NCBI GenBank assembly: GCA_035354435.1
Contig: DAOQAY010000010.1
Coordinates: 1-34,163 of the forward strand
DNA: 34,163 bases
DNA from: JAKLDO01 sp035354435
GTDB taxonomy: Bacteria; UBP6; UBA1177
Reading direction: 5' to 3'
Below the pieces are notes generated by a model. The model was given only the letters and a program-made list of their open reading frames with translations, searched no databases and was not told where the DNA came from. Positions 1 to 7,859 of this stretch are shown piece by piece. How positions within the stretch are numbered: position 1 is the stretch's first letter; each line of letters opens with the position of its first letter. The position numbers were made by a program, and so were the translations under genes.

Positions 1-947
1 TGTGCAATATTGACAAATACCCTGATAATCCTGATGTAGCTATATCGACCAACCCGATTTCCCCTTTTGCCGGAATGACCAGCATTGAACTTCTTGCACA
101 TGAGTGGAGTCACTACTGGCTTGCCGCAATGGATTTCAAAAAAGAAGGAATGACTGAAAACCACACAGGTCTCAGAGGATGGGAAAGTGATGCTGCCAAT
201 CAGCACTGGAGCGGTGATTTCAGCGATGGAAATTCTGTAATGTACGGCGGTGACATAATGGATAACGGCGACGGTTCATTCACCTATTATTTCAGCAACC
301 CTAAAAAATACGGACCTCTTGACCAGTATGTAATGGGACTCCGTGCTCCGGAAGAAGTTGGCGACCTTTTTTTTCTGTGCTCAAGTGCTGATATTGAACA
401 GTGCAGACAGGGCAATCCGGCAGTTCCGGGCGCAAAGACAGCACAACCCAGCACCAAAAATGGTGTTTATAAGCATGTAGTCACTATGGATGACATAATA
501 AGAGCGATGGGACCAAGAGTTCCGTCATCTGCGGAAGCTCAGAAACATTTCAATGTCGCTTTTATCCTCCTGAGCAAAGAAGGGGTTTATCCGTTCCCTC
601 AACAGCTTCAGAGAATGGAAACATTCAGACTCCGTTTTCAGGAATGGTTTGCCTGGGCGACAGATGGACGGGGAACAGTCTGCACAGAGCTTGACGGCGA
701 CTGCGAAAACAGCACAGAAAATGACGATGATATCATTCCGGATGAAGATACAGCTGTTTTTGATGACAACAGCACTCCTGATGAAGAAATAACACCCGAT
801 GAAACCATCACAGACAACAGCATAACCCCCGATGAAACAGCTCAGGATGAAGAAGTCAAAGATGAAAATTCTGAAACACCTGATGATTCAATAAATCCGC
901 TTCCTGAAGATGAAGAAGTCGGCTGCGGCTGTACGATAGTTTTTTAG
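1..947 (+). CDS. Secreted zincin-like metalloprotease with acidic Gly-Cys tail, 5' end missing
   Basis: The reading frame is open from base 3 to the left edge, so the true start lies outside the window and the first ATG inside it (75) is probably internal. An HEWSH motif (bases 99-113) has the HExxH pattern of zinc metallopeptidases; a following GLRAPEEV segment recalls large uncharacterised secreted metallopeptidases, but I cannot name the family. From about base 715 the protein becomes a low-complexity linker of repeated PDE/PDD units rich in Asp, Glu, Thr and Asn. It ends GCGCTIVF. The same design (acidic linker, then Gly-Cys and a few hydrophobic residues) closes two other secreted proteins nearby. 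Inferred location is the cell surface or outside. Protease function is moderately supported, since only one motif is visible. Confidence 0.75.
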   Translation, partial: CNIDKYPDNPDVAISTNPISPFAGMTSIELLAHEWSHYWLAAMDFKKEGMTENHTGLRGWESDAANQHWSGDFSDGNSVMYGGDIMDNGDGSFTYYFSNPKKYGPLDQYVMGLRAPEEVGDLFFLCSSADIEQCRQGNPAVPGAKTAQPSTKNGVYKHVVTMDDIIRAMGPRVPSSAEAQKHFNVAFILLSKEGVYPFPQQLQRMETFRLRFQEWFAWATDGRGTVCTELDGDCENSTENDDDIIPDEDTAVFDDNSTPDEEITPDETITDNSITPDETAQDEEVKDENSETPDDSINPLPEDEEVGCGCTIVF

Positions 948-1005
948 ATATTCAACATCATAAATTATATATCTGTTCAAATTTCAGCACATTATTTATG
1001 TCAAC

Positions 1006-1380
1006 TTGAATAGAGAAGGGATGGGAATAATCGCAGCTAAACTAATGAATATATTAATGAAAAATGAACTGGAAATAAAGTTGAGGTCGGTTGAGGAAGA
1101 CCATGCGGATGGATATTATGAAAAAGAGATGACTTCAACCTGCGGTCGTCCGGGCTTGAAAGTACCGCACCTATTTCGAACCGTCACTTCTTACTGACTA
1201 GTGGGAAAGAGAGACACCGTTTTTGAAGATCTCTGCAACACATTCAGCAGCAAAAATAAGACATTTATAAATTATCTCCTGAAAAAGAAAACCCTTTATT
1301 TCGCTTTCCTTAAGAACCAAATGGAGCAGACCAGTGATCGCTTTCAGAGAAAATTTATACGAAATCAATCAGATGCTTAA
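1006..1380 (+). pseudogene. Decayed ORF, possibly an IS256/mutator-type transposase remnant
   Basis: One frame is open from 1006 to 1380 apart from a TGA at 1195-1197. The first part contains DGYYEKEMTSTCGRPGLKVP, which resembles the N-terminal 'NGYY...T..G...L.VPR' region of mutator-type transposases. The second part (1201-1380) is Lys/Phe-rich and I do not recognise it. There is no SD before 1006, no terminal inverted repeats are seen, and a transposase would be about three times longer. I read it as a relic rather than a gene. The remaining bases of the 948-1435 stretch hold no other gene that I can support. Confidence 0.3.
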
Positions 1381-1435
1381 CTCTATGTTTTTTAACAATA
1401 CGGAGAATGGTTTATGACTGCTAATGTACAGTCAA

Positions 1436-1855
1436 TTAAGGGACTCGGACAATCAATTCAATGATCCATTTCATCGGGACAAAATAACCGATTCCCCAGC
1501 TTGTAAGATTTGCGGCATAAGATATTAAAAAAGGATGCCATTTTTTATCCGGTTTCAGGATAAGGTAATAAATTCCGGCTTCTATCAATGGAATCAACAG
1601 CAGTTCTTTGAAATAGATATTATTAATAAATTCAAGCCATTGCGGAGCATCAGATTTTAAAAGAATTACTGTAACAGGAAGAATTCCTATAAATAGCGGG
1701 TGAGTTGCAACTTGACTCAGCAGTCCTGAGATAATCGCTTTTTTCAACGGTTTTTTAAAGATTCTGCATGAAATGAACCACACAACCGGCAGTTCCAGAA
1801 TAATTGTCATCACAAAAGCAAACAGGTAGATTGCAATCAGAATATCGTATCGCAA
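1436..1855 (-). CDS. Small integral membrane protein, unknown function
   Basis: This 139-residue protein is dominated by hydrophobic segments, with about four predicted membrane helices (roughly residues 4-26, 38-66, 84-103 and 110-132) and a basic RIFKKPLKK loop after the first. I recognise no family motif. The start is TTG at 1855: an AGGAG lies six bases upstream, while the ATG at 1860 is out of frame, too close to the SD, and soon hits a stop. The gene is last in a three-gene minus-strand operon behind a secreted Cys-rich protein and a 77-residue membrane protein, with only 18 bases before it. No function can be assigned; a role in export or anchoring of the upstream secreted protein is only a guess from context. 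Confidence 0.75.
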   Translation of the reverse strand: MRYDILIAIYLFAFVMTIILELPVVWFISCRIFKKPLKKAIISGLLSQVATHPLFIGILPVTVILLKSDAPQWLEFINNIYFKELLLIPLIEAGIYYLILKPDKKWHPFLISYAANLTSWGIGYFVPMKWIIELIVRVP

Positions 1856-1861
1856 GTCATA

Positions 1862-1866
1862 CTCCT
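1862..1866 (-). promoter_or_regulatory. SD (AGGAG) that fixes a TTG start
   Basis: AGGAG on the minus strand sits six bases before TTG 1855. The nearby ATG at 1860 begins one base after the SD and opens a frame that stops within eight codons, so the TTG is the credible start. Confidence 0.7.
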
Positions 1867-1873
1867 GTAAAAA

Positions 1874-2626
1874 TTAAATAATCAGCAAACTGCACCCGTC
1901 CGAGTCAGATTTGTTAGAAGTGTCTGATTTTTCAGGCTCGTTATCATAAATCTCAACATCATTCCCCTGATTTTTATCATCCGTTACGGAACCATTATTT
2001 TCAGCATCATTGCTTTCAGTGTCATTGATTTCGGTGTCATCATCACTGTAAGGGACAAATTTCATAGATTCGAACTCTTCCTGCGTCATGGCGACTTTGC
2101 TTTGAGCAGGACAAATTTCTGAATGTTCCGGAACAGTAGTTTCTGCAAAATTGATGCATTGAGAAAAAGGCTGTCCTTCCCAGCCGTCTCTTTTTTGACT
2201 TGATTCAAAACAATAATCAAATTCAAAATTGTCAAAAAGAATGTATTCATAATAACCGGGGGCGACACACTCATCGAAATAATCAGTAAAATTAATCTTA
2301 ACCACTTCGATCAGTTTTTTTGAATCATCAAATTTTCCTCTGAAAACTTCACCTGCCGCTTCGTCATAACTTGAATATCCATAAGGGTATCCACACCCGA
2401 TCTCTTCACATTCTTTGCATCTTTCATCTTCAGAATTATACTCGCAATCCTCACAATCCTTGCATTCAGGTAAAAGTCCATAACCATCAGTAACATGCAG
2501 ACCGATATTTACTTTTTCAGGTTTTTCTGTAGTTTTCAGCCACAGCTCATAAACAGTTATCAAAGTGTCGGCAAATAAAAAATTTGCAGAAAATATTAAG
2601 AAAAAAACCACCGGAAGCTTTTTCAT
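1874..2626 (-). CDS. Secreted Cys-rich protein with acidic Gly-Cys C-terminal tail
   Basis: The 250-residue protein starts with a clear signal peptide (KK, then a hydrophobic core, cleavage near FLFA-DT). The mature part has a Cys cluster around residues 55-80 (CKDCEDC, CKECEEIGC) and more Cys later, suggesting disulfides or metal binding. From about residue 190 it turns into a linker of Asp, Glu, Asn, Ser and Thr (repeats such as DTEINDTESNDAEN) and ends DGCSLLII. This matches the tails of the zincin-like protein and of the double gingipain-like peptidase in this window. GGGGA lies seven bases before the ATG. The upstream gene ends three bases before the start, so the two are co-translated. 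I recognise no catalytic motif; surface display is inferred. Confidence 0.8.
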   Translation of the reverse strand: MKKLPVVFFLIFSANFLFADTLITVYELWLKTTEKPEKVNIGLHVTDGYGLLPECKDCEDCEYNSEDERCKECEEIGCGYPYGYSSYDEAAGEVFRGKFDDSKKLIEVVKINFTDYFDECVAPGYYEYILFDNFEFDYCFESSQKRDGWEGQPFSQCINFAETTVPEHSEICPAQSKVAMTQEEFESMKFVPYSDDDTEINDTESNDAENNGSVTDDKNQGNDVEIYDNEPEKSDTSNKSDSDGCSLLII

Positions 2627-2629
2627 GGA

Positions 2630-2863
2630 CTATTCCCCAGTCGCTTTGTCAATCTCTTTTTTCATTCTTTCTTCTTCTGCTTTTGCCTGATCATCGAGAG
2701 AGTTTTTGAGCTTGTTAAGATCTCTGACATCAACTTTTTCATGCTCGATCATCACTTCATGAGACTGTTTGACATCTTTCTGCGCCCCCGATTGCAGGGC
2801 TGCCAGATAATAAATAATCGCAAGAGTTCCAAGAAGCCCCAGAATAAGTCCGATACTTTTCAT
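2630..2863 (-). CDS. 77-residue membrane-anchored coiled-coil-like protein
   Basis: A single N-terminal membrane helix (about residues 5-22) is followed by a charged, Lys/Glu/Asp-rich, probably helical tail. I prefer ATG 2863 because TTGGAG lies just upstream with good spacing; the in-frame TTG at 2875 overlaps that SD and would not be used. It is the first gene of the minus-strand trio, directly behind a promoter with a perfect TATAAT. No known family is recognised. A scaffold or accessory role for the downstream secreted protein is possible but not shown. Confidence 0.65.
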   Translation of the reverse strand: MKSIGLILGLLGTLAIIYYLAALQSGAQKDVKQSHEVMIEHEKVDVRDLNKLKNSLDDQAKAEEERMKKEIDKATGE

Positions 2864-2895
2864 TTTTTTCTCCAAAAACTGTTTAAACCTTGAGA

Positions 2896-2923
2896 ATTAT
2901 AATTCAAACAGGTTTTTGTGCAA
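2896..2923 (-). promoter_or_regulatory. Sigma-70-type promoter for the 2863-1436 operon
   Basis: On the minus strand TTGCAC (2918-2923) and a perfect TATAAT (2896-2901) are separated by 16 bases, about 33 bases before ATG 2863. Its -35 box is only three bases from the -35 box of the divergent plus-strand promoter. Confidence 0.6.
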
Positions 2924-2926
2924 TCT

Positions 2927-2955
2927 TTGACAATTCACAGTGTTTTTCATAACAT
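2927..2955 (+). promoter_or_regulatory. Sigma-70-type promoter for the exchanger pair
   Basis: A perfect TTGACA (2927-2932) is followed after 17 bases by TAACAT (2950-2955). The predicted transcription start lies some 30 bases before ATG 2992. It is back-to-back with the minus-strand promoter, so one regulator or local supercoiling could couple the two operons. Confidence 0.6.
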
Positions 2956-2991
2956 CACCTGATATCTGTTTATTCATTTATGGAGCTTTTT

Positions 2992-3960
2992 ATGCTGATC
3001 CCGATTGCAGTTTTAATCGCCGGACTTGTGATTCTTGTTCTCAGTGCAGATAAATTTGTCGACGGTTCCGCCGCAGTTGCAAGACATTTCGGTATGCCGT
3101 CTTTACTGATAGGGATGGTAATCGTCGGATTCGGCACTTCCGTTCCGGAAATGCTTGTTTCAGCACAGTCTTCTTTTCAAGGTGCTTCCGGTATCGCTCT
3201 GGGAAATGCTTACGGTTCAGATATTACCAACATAGCCCTTATTCTCGGTGTAACAGCAATAATAAGTCCGATCGCTGTTCATTCTTCAGTTATTAAAACC
3301 GAACTTCCAATCCTCACGGCAGTCAGCTTTTTTGCGGCTTTTCAACTTATTGACGGAGAAATATCCAGAATTGATGCTGTTTTTTTAATTGCAGTTTTTT
3401 CAATATATATGTACTGGGCGATCCGGAAAGCACTTCGTCACAAACGGAGCAGAATGGTAAAAGAACTGGAACATGATATCGAACAGATCAAAATGCCTCT
3501 GGGAAAAGCTGTTTTCTGGCTAATTACAGGTCTGATACTACTGCTGGCAAGTTCAAAAATGCTTGTATGGGGAGCTGTGGAAATCGCTCATCTTTTCGGT
3601 GTCAGTGATCTTATAATCGGACTTACCGTTGTTGCTGTCGGCACATCTCTGCCGGAACTCGCATCATCAGTTATGGCCGCAAGAAAAGGCGAACACGACA
3701 TCGCACTCGGTAATATAATAGGTTCCAATTTATTTAACACTCTGGTGGTTGTCGGAATTGCAGGTCTTATCAGACCGATGGCTGTTCAACCAGAAATACT
3801 TTATCGCGACATGGCAGTTATGATCGGTCTGACACTGTCATTATTTCTTTTCGGGTATCGCTTCAGACAGAAAACAGGCAGTATAAACCGTTATGAAGGA
3901 GCGATCCTGCTTGCAGCGTATTTAGGATACACAACATTTCTTGCTATAGGAGCTTTTTAA
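2992..3960 (+). CDS. Na+/Ca2+ exchanger family protein (CaxA/YrbG type), copy 1
   Basis: This hydrophobic protein of about 320 residues has the two inverted alpha-repeats of the Ca2+/cation antiporter superfamily. The first has GFGTSVPEM followed by a GNAYGSDITNIALILG-like segment; the second has AVGTSLPELASS followed by GNIIGSNLFNT. The acidic residue in each GTS.PE motif coordinates the cation in this family. About ten helices with a charged central loop (RKALRHKRS) fit the family layout and usual length. ATG 2992 is chosen over ATG 2980 because GGAG sits six bases before 2992 and nothing comparable precedes 2980. It would exchange Ca2+ for Na+ (or H+) across the inner membrane. It forms a two-gene operon with a paralogue one base downstream. 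Confidence 0.88.
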   Translation: MLIPIAVLIAGLVILVLSADKFVDGSAAVARHFGMPSLLIGMVIVGFGTSVPEMLVSAQSSFQGASGIALGNAYGSDITNIALILGVTAIISPIAVHSSVIKTELPILTAVSFFAAFQLIDGEISRIDAVFLIAVFSIYMYWAIRKALRHKRSRMVKELEHDIEQIKMPLGKAVFWLITGLILLLASSKMLVWGAVEIAHLFGVSDLIIGLTVVAVGTSLPELASSVMAARKGEHDIALGNIIGSNLFNTLVVVGIAGLIRPMAVQPEILYRDMAVMIGLTLSLFLFGYRFRQKTGSINRYEGAILLAAYLGYTTFLAIGAF

Positions 3961-3961
3961 A

Positions 3962-4930
3962 ATGCTTATGCTTTCACTGATCCTTGTTGCCTGCATGAAT
4001 GTTCTGGGATGGAGTGCCGGCAAATTTGTTGACAGCTCTATTGCGGTGTCACGATATTACAAAATGCCGTCTCTTCTTGTCGGAATGGTTATTGTCGGGT
4101 TCGGAACATCTATTCCTGAACTTATTGTTTCAGGGATTGCATCGTATGAAGGTTCTCCCGGGATCGCACTGGGAAATATTTTTGGTTCAAACATCGCCAA
4201 CATAGGTCTTATACTTGGAATAACTGCTTTGGCAGTTCCGATAAAAGTACATCCATATGCAATGCGGATTGAACTTCCGATCCTGATAGCAGTCAGTTTG
4301 ATTGCCGGATATCTGATAATGGATGGAGAACTGACAAGAATAGATTCGGGAATCCTTCTTTCAATTTTTGTAGTTTATATGATATGGACACTAAGCAACG
4401 CCATTTATCATAGACATAAAATTGCAGAAAATCCCCAAATTATAAAAACCTCATTAAAAATGCCGTTAAAAAAAGCAGTTATGTGGATGTTTTTCGGAAC
4501 AATCATTCTTGCCGTAAGCTCAAGACTGCTTGTATGGGCTGCTATAGGCATAGCAAAAGGGCTTGGAATTAATGATCTTTATCTCGGTCTGACAATTGTT
4601 GCAATTGGGACTTCTATTCCTGAATTTGCATCTTCATTTGTGGCTGCAAAAAGAGGCGAACATGACATCGCAATTGGAAATATTATCGGTTCAAATCTTT
4701 TCAACACACTTGTCGTATTGGGATCAGCAGGAATGATCAGACCTCTGTCTGTGGAGTCAGTCATAATACACAGAGACATCACAATTATGATATTTTTTAC
4801 ACTTCTTCTTGTAATTTTTGGATTGCGTTACGGGAAAAAGAGTGTCGGAATAACTGATTATGACGGACTTATCCTTTTCGTAGCATTCTGCACATACATC
4901 ATTTATCTTGGAATAAGCGCATTCAGTTAA
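3962..4930 (+). CDS. Na+/Ca2+ exchanger family protein, tandem paralogue (copy 2)
   Basis: A 322-residue paralogue of the upstream gene, colinear along its whole length. It has GFGTSIPEL plus a GNIFGSNIANIGLILG-like first repeat, and AIGTSIPEFASS plus GNIIGSNLFNT in the second. Each gene already holds two alpha-repeats, so the pair is a gene duplication and not a split transporter. The start lies one base after the preceding stop, with GGAG (3949-3952) inside the upstream gene's end, indicating coupled translation. The last eight bases overlap the 3' end of the convergent peptidase gene. Whether the two copies form a heteromer or differ in ion preference cannot be seen. Confidence 0.88.
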   Translation: MLMLSLILVACMNVLGWSAGKFVDSSIAVSRYYKMPSLLVGMVIVGFGTSIPELIVSGIASYEGSPGIALGNIFGSNIANIGLILGITALAVPIKVHPYAMRIELPILIAVSLIAGYLIMDGELTRIDSGILLSIFVVYMIWTLSNAIYHRHKIAENPQIIKTSLKMPLKKAVMWMFFGTIILAVSSRLLVWAAIGIAKGLGINDLYLGLTIVAIGTSIPEFASSFVAAKRGEHDIAIGNIIGSNLFNTLVVLGSAGMIRPLSVESVIIHRDITIMIFFTLLLVIFGLRYGKKSVGITDYDGLILFVAFCTYIIYLGISAFS

Positions 4931-7847
4931 AAACCATCGAGCATCCGCCTGAATTTTCTGAAACATCATCTGCTGTTTCCATTCCTGTGTCATTCAGGGT
5001 TTCATCAGAAACTTCTTCATCTGGAATATCATCAACAGCTGTATCATAAAGAGTAAGCGTCGGATCACCGTAGTAATGCATCATTATTTTATGTTCAAAG
5101 ACTCTGACTCCGGGGTCTTTTCCGATTTCATTTCTGAGATTGGCAAGCACTTCAGCCGGAGCAGATCCCTGAAGCATTTTATCAATTGTATGAATGCCGA
5201 TAAGATCAAGAGTATAGTCTTGATCGCTCAGATCACTTTCGAAATCCTCGAACTTCGTATTATATGAAGGACTGTCAACAAATGTTGAACTTATCACACC
5301 GACAGCTGCTCCTTTTAAAAGCATATCATGTGAAATATTTCCCGGAACTGTAACATCACCGACAAGACATGAAAAAGCTATCACAAACCCCGGTTCATCT
5401 CCCGAAAATCCTTTAAAATCTCCGGTTTGAATCAAAGTTTTGCTGATAACTTCACTGTTTTCAGCAAGTTCATTCCCATTCTTATCATCAGCCCAGATTG
5501 TTCTTGAAACACTGTTAGACTGCCCGTGCCCGCCCCAGAAGATTATTCCGTATCCATTTTTCTCCCATTCATTGATAAGATTTTCATTTGTAAGCGGAAT
5601 ATCCGTTTTGTATTTTGTAGCAAAATGACCTTCAGTTTCATACATTCGTGTAAAGGTGACTTCCTTGAAATCCGGCAGAATGTTCGCAATAAGCCATTCG
5701 CTGACATCTGCTATCTCTCTGTTTTCCTTTTTGACATTTCCAAAATTGTTGTATCCGTCAAACCAGACAAAAGCCATCGGAAAAAGAAGCTTCTGGCGAT
5801 ATGCTGTCTGCTCTTCTCTTTGATTCATATACTTCAGTGAGTGATCCAATATCTCATCAAGTTCATCGGTATCGTCAAAATAAACCGGTATTCTGCCGGT
5901 TACGAAAGTATCTTCGAAATTTGCACAGTCATAACCGCCATCGCCGGCAAACTCATAAAAAAAACCGTTGTCATTGCAGTCCCCGGCACCATCAAGGTTT
6001 CTGTATATCTGATCTGTAGGAATATAGAGAAGATCCATACTTGCATAATCACCGCCGTCAGGACCCTGAGTATATGCGCTCAGCATCGGCATATCTCCAT
6101 ATTTTGGATTCGGATCACCGATCAAAAGAAGATACTTGTAATTATTTTTTAAAGGCACAAGCCATTCTCTGATCATGAAAGCTTTTTCTGCTCCTTTCAC
6201 CCCTTCTCCGCCGTAATCTTTTTCGGTTCCGACAAGGACTTTAAACCCGCGACTTTCTTTTTCTTGAATGAATTCAGATAGTTTTTTAGATGTGTTTTTT
6301 ATAAACTCAGTTGTTACAATGATAAGCGACTTGTCAGTTTCATCTACTGCTACCATCGAACATCCGCTTGAGCTGCTTTCGACATCATCTGTTGTTTCCA
6401 GTTCTGTGTCATTTTTTTCTTCATCAGAAATTTCTTCATCGGGAATATCATCAACCGCTGTGTCATAAAGAGTGAGGGTCGGATCGCCGTAGTAATTAAG
6501 CATATACTTGTGGTCAAGCACTCTTCCCGCAGGATTTTGTCCGAATTCAGCCATATAATCATAAAAAATCTTTCCAGCATAACCGCCTTTGATAAGTTCT
6601 TCAAAAAATACTACGCCGACGGTGTCTTCGCTGACAGTTGAATAATCAAGTTCCGATTCAAGATCGGTCCATTTGGTTCTTGATGGATCTGTCACACTTG
6701 TTGAACTTATTATTCCTACAGCTGCACCGTCTGCAAGGAACCTGTGAGTGATCGATCCCGGAGCATCAACATTGCCGACAAGACAGCTTATTGCCACAAT
6801 AAAACCGGGTTTCCCGCTTGCAATCTCCTGAGCATCTGAGGGTTTTATCATTTCGTAGCTTTCAACTTCTTCGTTTTCGCCGAGCCCGTTTCCGTTTGCG
6901 TCATCAAGCCAGACAGTTCTTGCAACAGTTGTAGGAAAACCGTGACCGCCCCAGAAGATCATTCCGTACCCTTTCTTCCATTCATCCACAATATTTTCAT
7001 TGTTCAACGGTCTTTCAAATTCATAACGGCTCGGATAAAATCCTTCAGCTTCATAAAGCCTTGTATAGCTTATATCGCTGTGATCTTTCAGAACATTGTG
7101 AATGAACCACTCGCTTGTTTCAGCGGTTTCTTTGTTTTCGTGCATTGTCTGAAAAACTTTAAAACCGTCAAACCATATAAAAGACATCGGGAAAAGCATT
7201 TTTCTTCTGTAAGCAATTTCGGTTTCTTTCATGTTCATATAACTGATAATATGGCTCAAAGTCTGATCCAGCTCTTCAATTTCGCCAAAATAGACAGGGA
7301 TTCTGCCTGTATAAATCTCAGCATTGAAATCAACACCGCCGGCTTCGAGGTCCATTGGTGCCTGACCTGCCACACCATCGTCATTCAGATCGAACTCTCC
7401 GCTGAGGTCGGAATAGTAATAATCGGTCGGGATTCTGTTGCATGGATAACCTGTGTCAATACACGGGTCGGATGCATCAGGTCCTTTCGGCATCGCAATA
7501 ACCATCGGAATATCACCCATTTTGGTATTAGGATCACCTATCAGAAGAAGAAATGAATATCCGGAACTGTTCTCTTTCAGCCACGACCTGATAAGTTTCG
7601 CTTTTTCATATCCTTTCAGATTATCTCCGCCGAAATCCTTTTCTGTTGCAATTTTTACTGTAAATCCCATTTTTTCCTTTCCGGTAACAAGTTCTCCGAG
7701 TTTTTCTGAGTTAAGTCTTATATTCTCCGTTGTAACAATTATCAGCCCTTTTGTCAGATCTGCCGCCTGAACAGCCTTGAAAAAATAAAACCCCAGAAAC
7801 AGCAGCATTATCAAACTCAGAAGGATTGTTTTCAATATATTGCTCAT
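4923..7847 (-). CDS. Double gingipain-like (C25) cysteine peptidase, tandem fusion with two Gly-Cys tails
   Basis: A secreted 974-residue protein with a signal peptide ending KAVQA-AD. Two colinear halves (about 30-495 and 500-974) each have the C25/gingipain pattern: an FWGGHG motif with the presumed catalytic His (residues 302 and 774) and a SCLVG motif with the presumed catalytic Cys (355 and 827). Each half ends with YYGDPTLTLYD, an acidic linker beginning AVDDIPDEE, and GCSMV. The first tail (Cys 496) is internal and runs straight into the second catalytic half, so the gene looks like a tandem duplication that kept the first copy's C-terminal signal. ATG 7847 is preferred over ATG 7859: GGAGGG lies directly before it, while 7859 abuts the upstream stop. 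Both dyads are intact. It is co-transcribed with the lipoprotein gene before it; substrate unknown. Confidence 0.85.
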   Translation of the reverse strand: MSNILKTILLSLIMLLFLGFYFFKAVQAADLTKGLIIVTTENIRLNSEKLGELVTGKEKMGFTVKIATEKDFGGDNLKGYEKAKLIRSWLKENSSGYSFLLLIGDPNTKMGDIPMVIAMPKGPDASDPCIDTGYPCNRIPTDYYYSDLSGEFDLNDDGVAGQAPMDLEAGGVDFNAEIYTGRIPVYFGEIEELDQTLSHIISYMNMKETEIAYRRKMLFPMSFIWFDGFKVFQTMHENKETAETSEWFIHNVLKDHSDISYTRLYEAEGFYPSRYEFERPLNNENIVDEWKKGYGMIFWGGHGFPTTVARTVWLDDANGNGLGENEEVESYEMIKPSDAQEIASGKPGFIVAISCLVGNVDAPGSITHRFLADGAAVGIISSTSVTDPSRTKWTDLESELDYSTVSEDTVGVVFFEELIKGGYAGKIFYDYMAEFGQNPAGRVLDHKYMLNYYGDPTLTLYDTAVDDIPDEEISDEEKNDTELETTDDVESSSSGCSMVAVDETDKSLIIVTTEFIKNTSKKLSEFIQEKESRGFKVLVGTEKDYGGEGVKGAEKAFMIREWLVPLKNNYKYLLLIGDPNPKYGDMPMLSAYTQGPDGGDYASMDLLYIPTDQIYRNLDGAGDCNDNGFFYEFAGDGGYDCANFEDTFVTGRIPVYFDDTDELDEILDHSLKYMNQREEQTAYRQKLLFPMAFVWFDGYNNFGNVKKENREIADVSEWLIANILPDFKEVTFTRMYETEGHFATKYKTDIPLTNENLINEWEKNGYGIIFWGGHGQSNSVSRTIWADDKNGNELAENSEVISKTLIQTGDFKGFSGDEPGFVIAFSCLVGDVTVPGNISHDMLLKGAAVGVISSTFVDSPSYNTKFEDFESDLSDQDYTLDLIGIHTIDKMLQGSAPAEVLANLRNEIGKDPGVRVFEHKIMMHYYGDPTLTLYDTAVDDIPDEEVSDETLNDTGMETADDVSENSGGCSMVFN
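4935..5085 (-). repeat. Tail repeat, copy B (C-terminal)
   Basis: This codes for the final YYGDP motif, acidic linker and GCSM tail of the double peptidase. It is clearly alike at DNA level to 6361-6490, the same segment at the end of the first half, supporting duplication of the whole peptidase unit. Confidence 0.7.
6361..6490 (-). repeat. Tail repeat, copy A (internal)
   Basis: DNA similar to 4935-5085 encoding the acidic linker and GCSM signal at the end of the first peptidase half, now embedded in mid-protein. Confidence 0.7.
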
Positions 7848-7859
7848 CACACCCTCCAT

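Noticed and set aside
638..823. Minus-strand Ser-rich ORF opposite the first gene
   Set aside because: It is the antisense of the PDE-repeat linker; codon bias of the repeat keeps the other strand open.
1415..1434. Terminator hairpin (TGACTG/CAGTCA) after the minus operon
   Set aside because: Stem of six pairs without a T-run on the minus strand; too weak to support.
5526..7770. Several plus-strand ORFs inside the double peptidase gene
   Set aside because: Antisense shadows without SDs or recognisable domains; the minus frame has clear C25 motifs.
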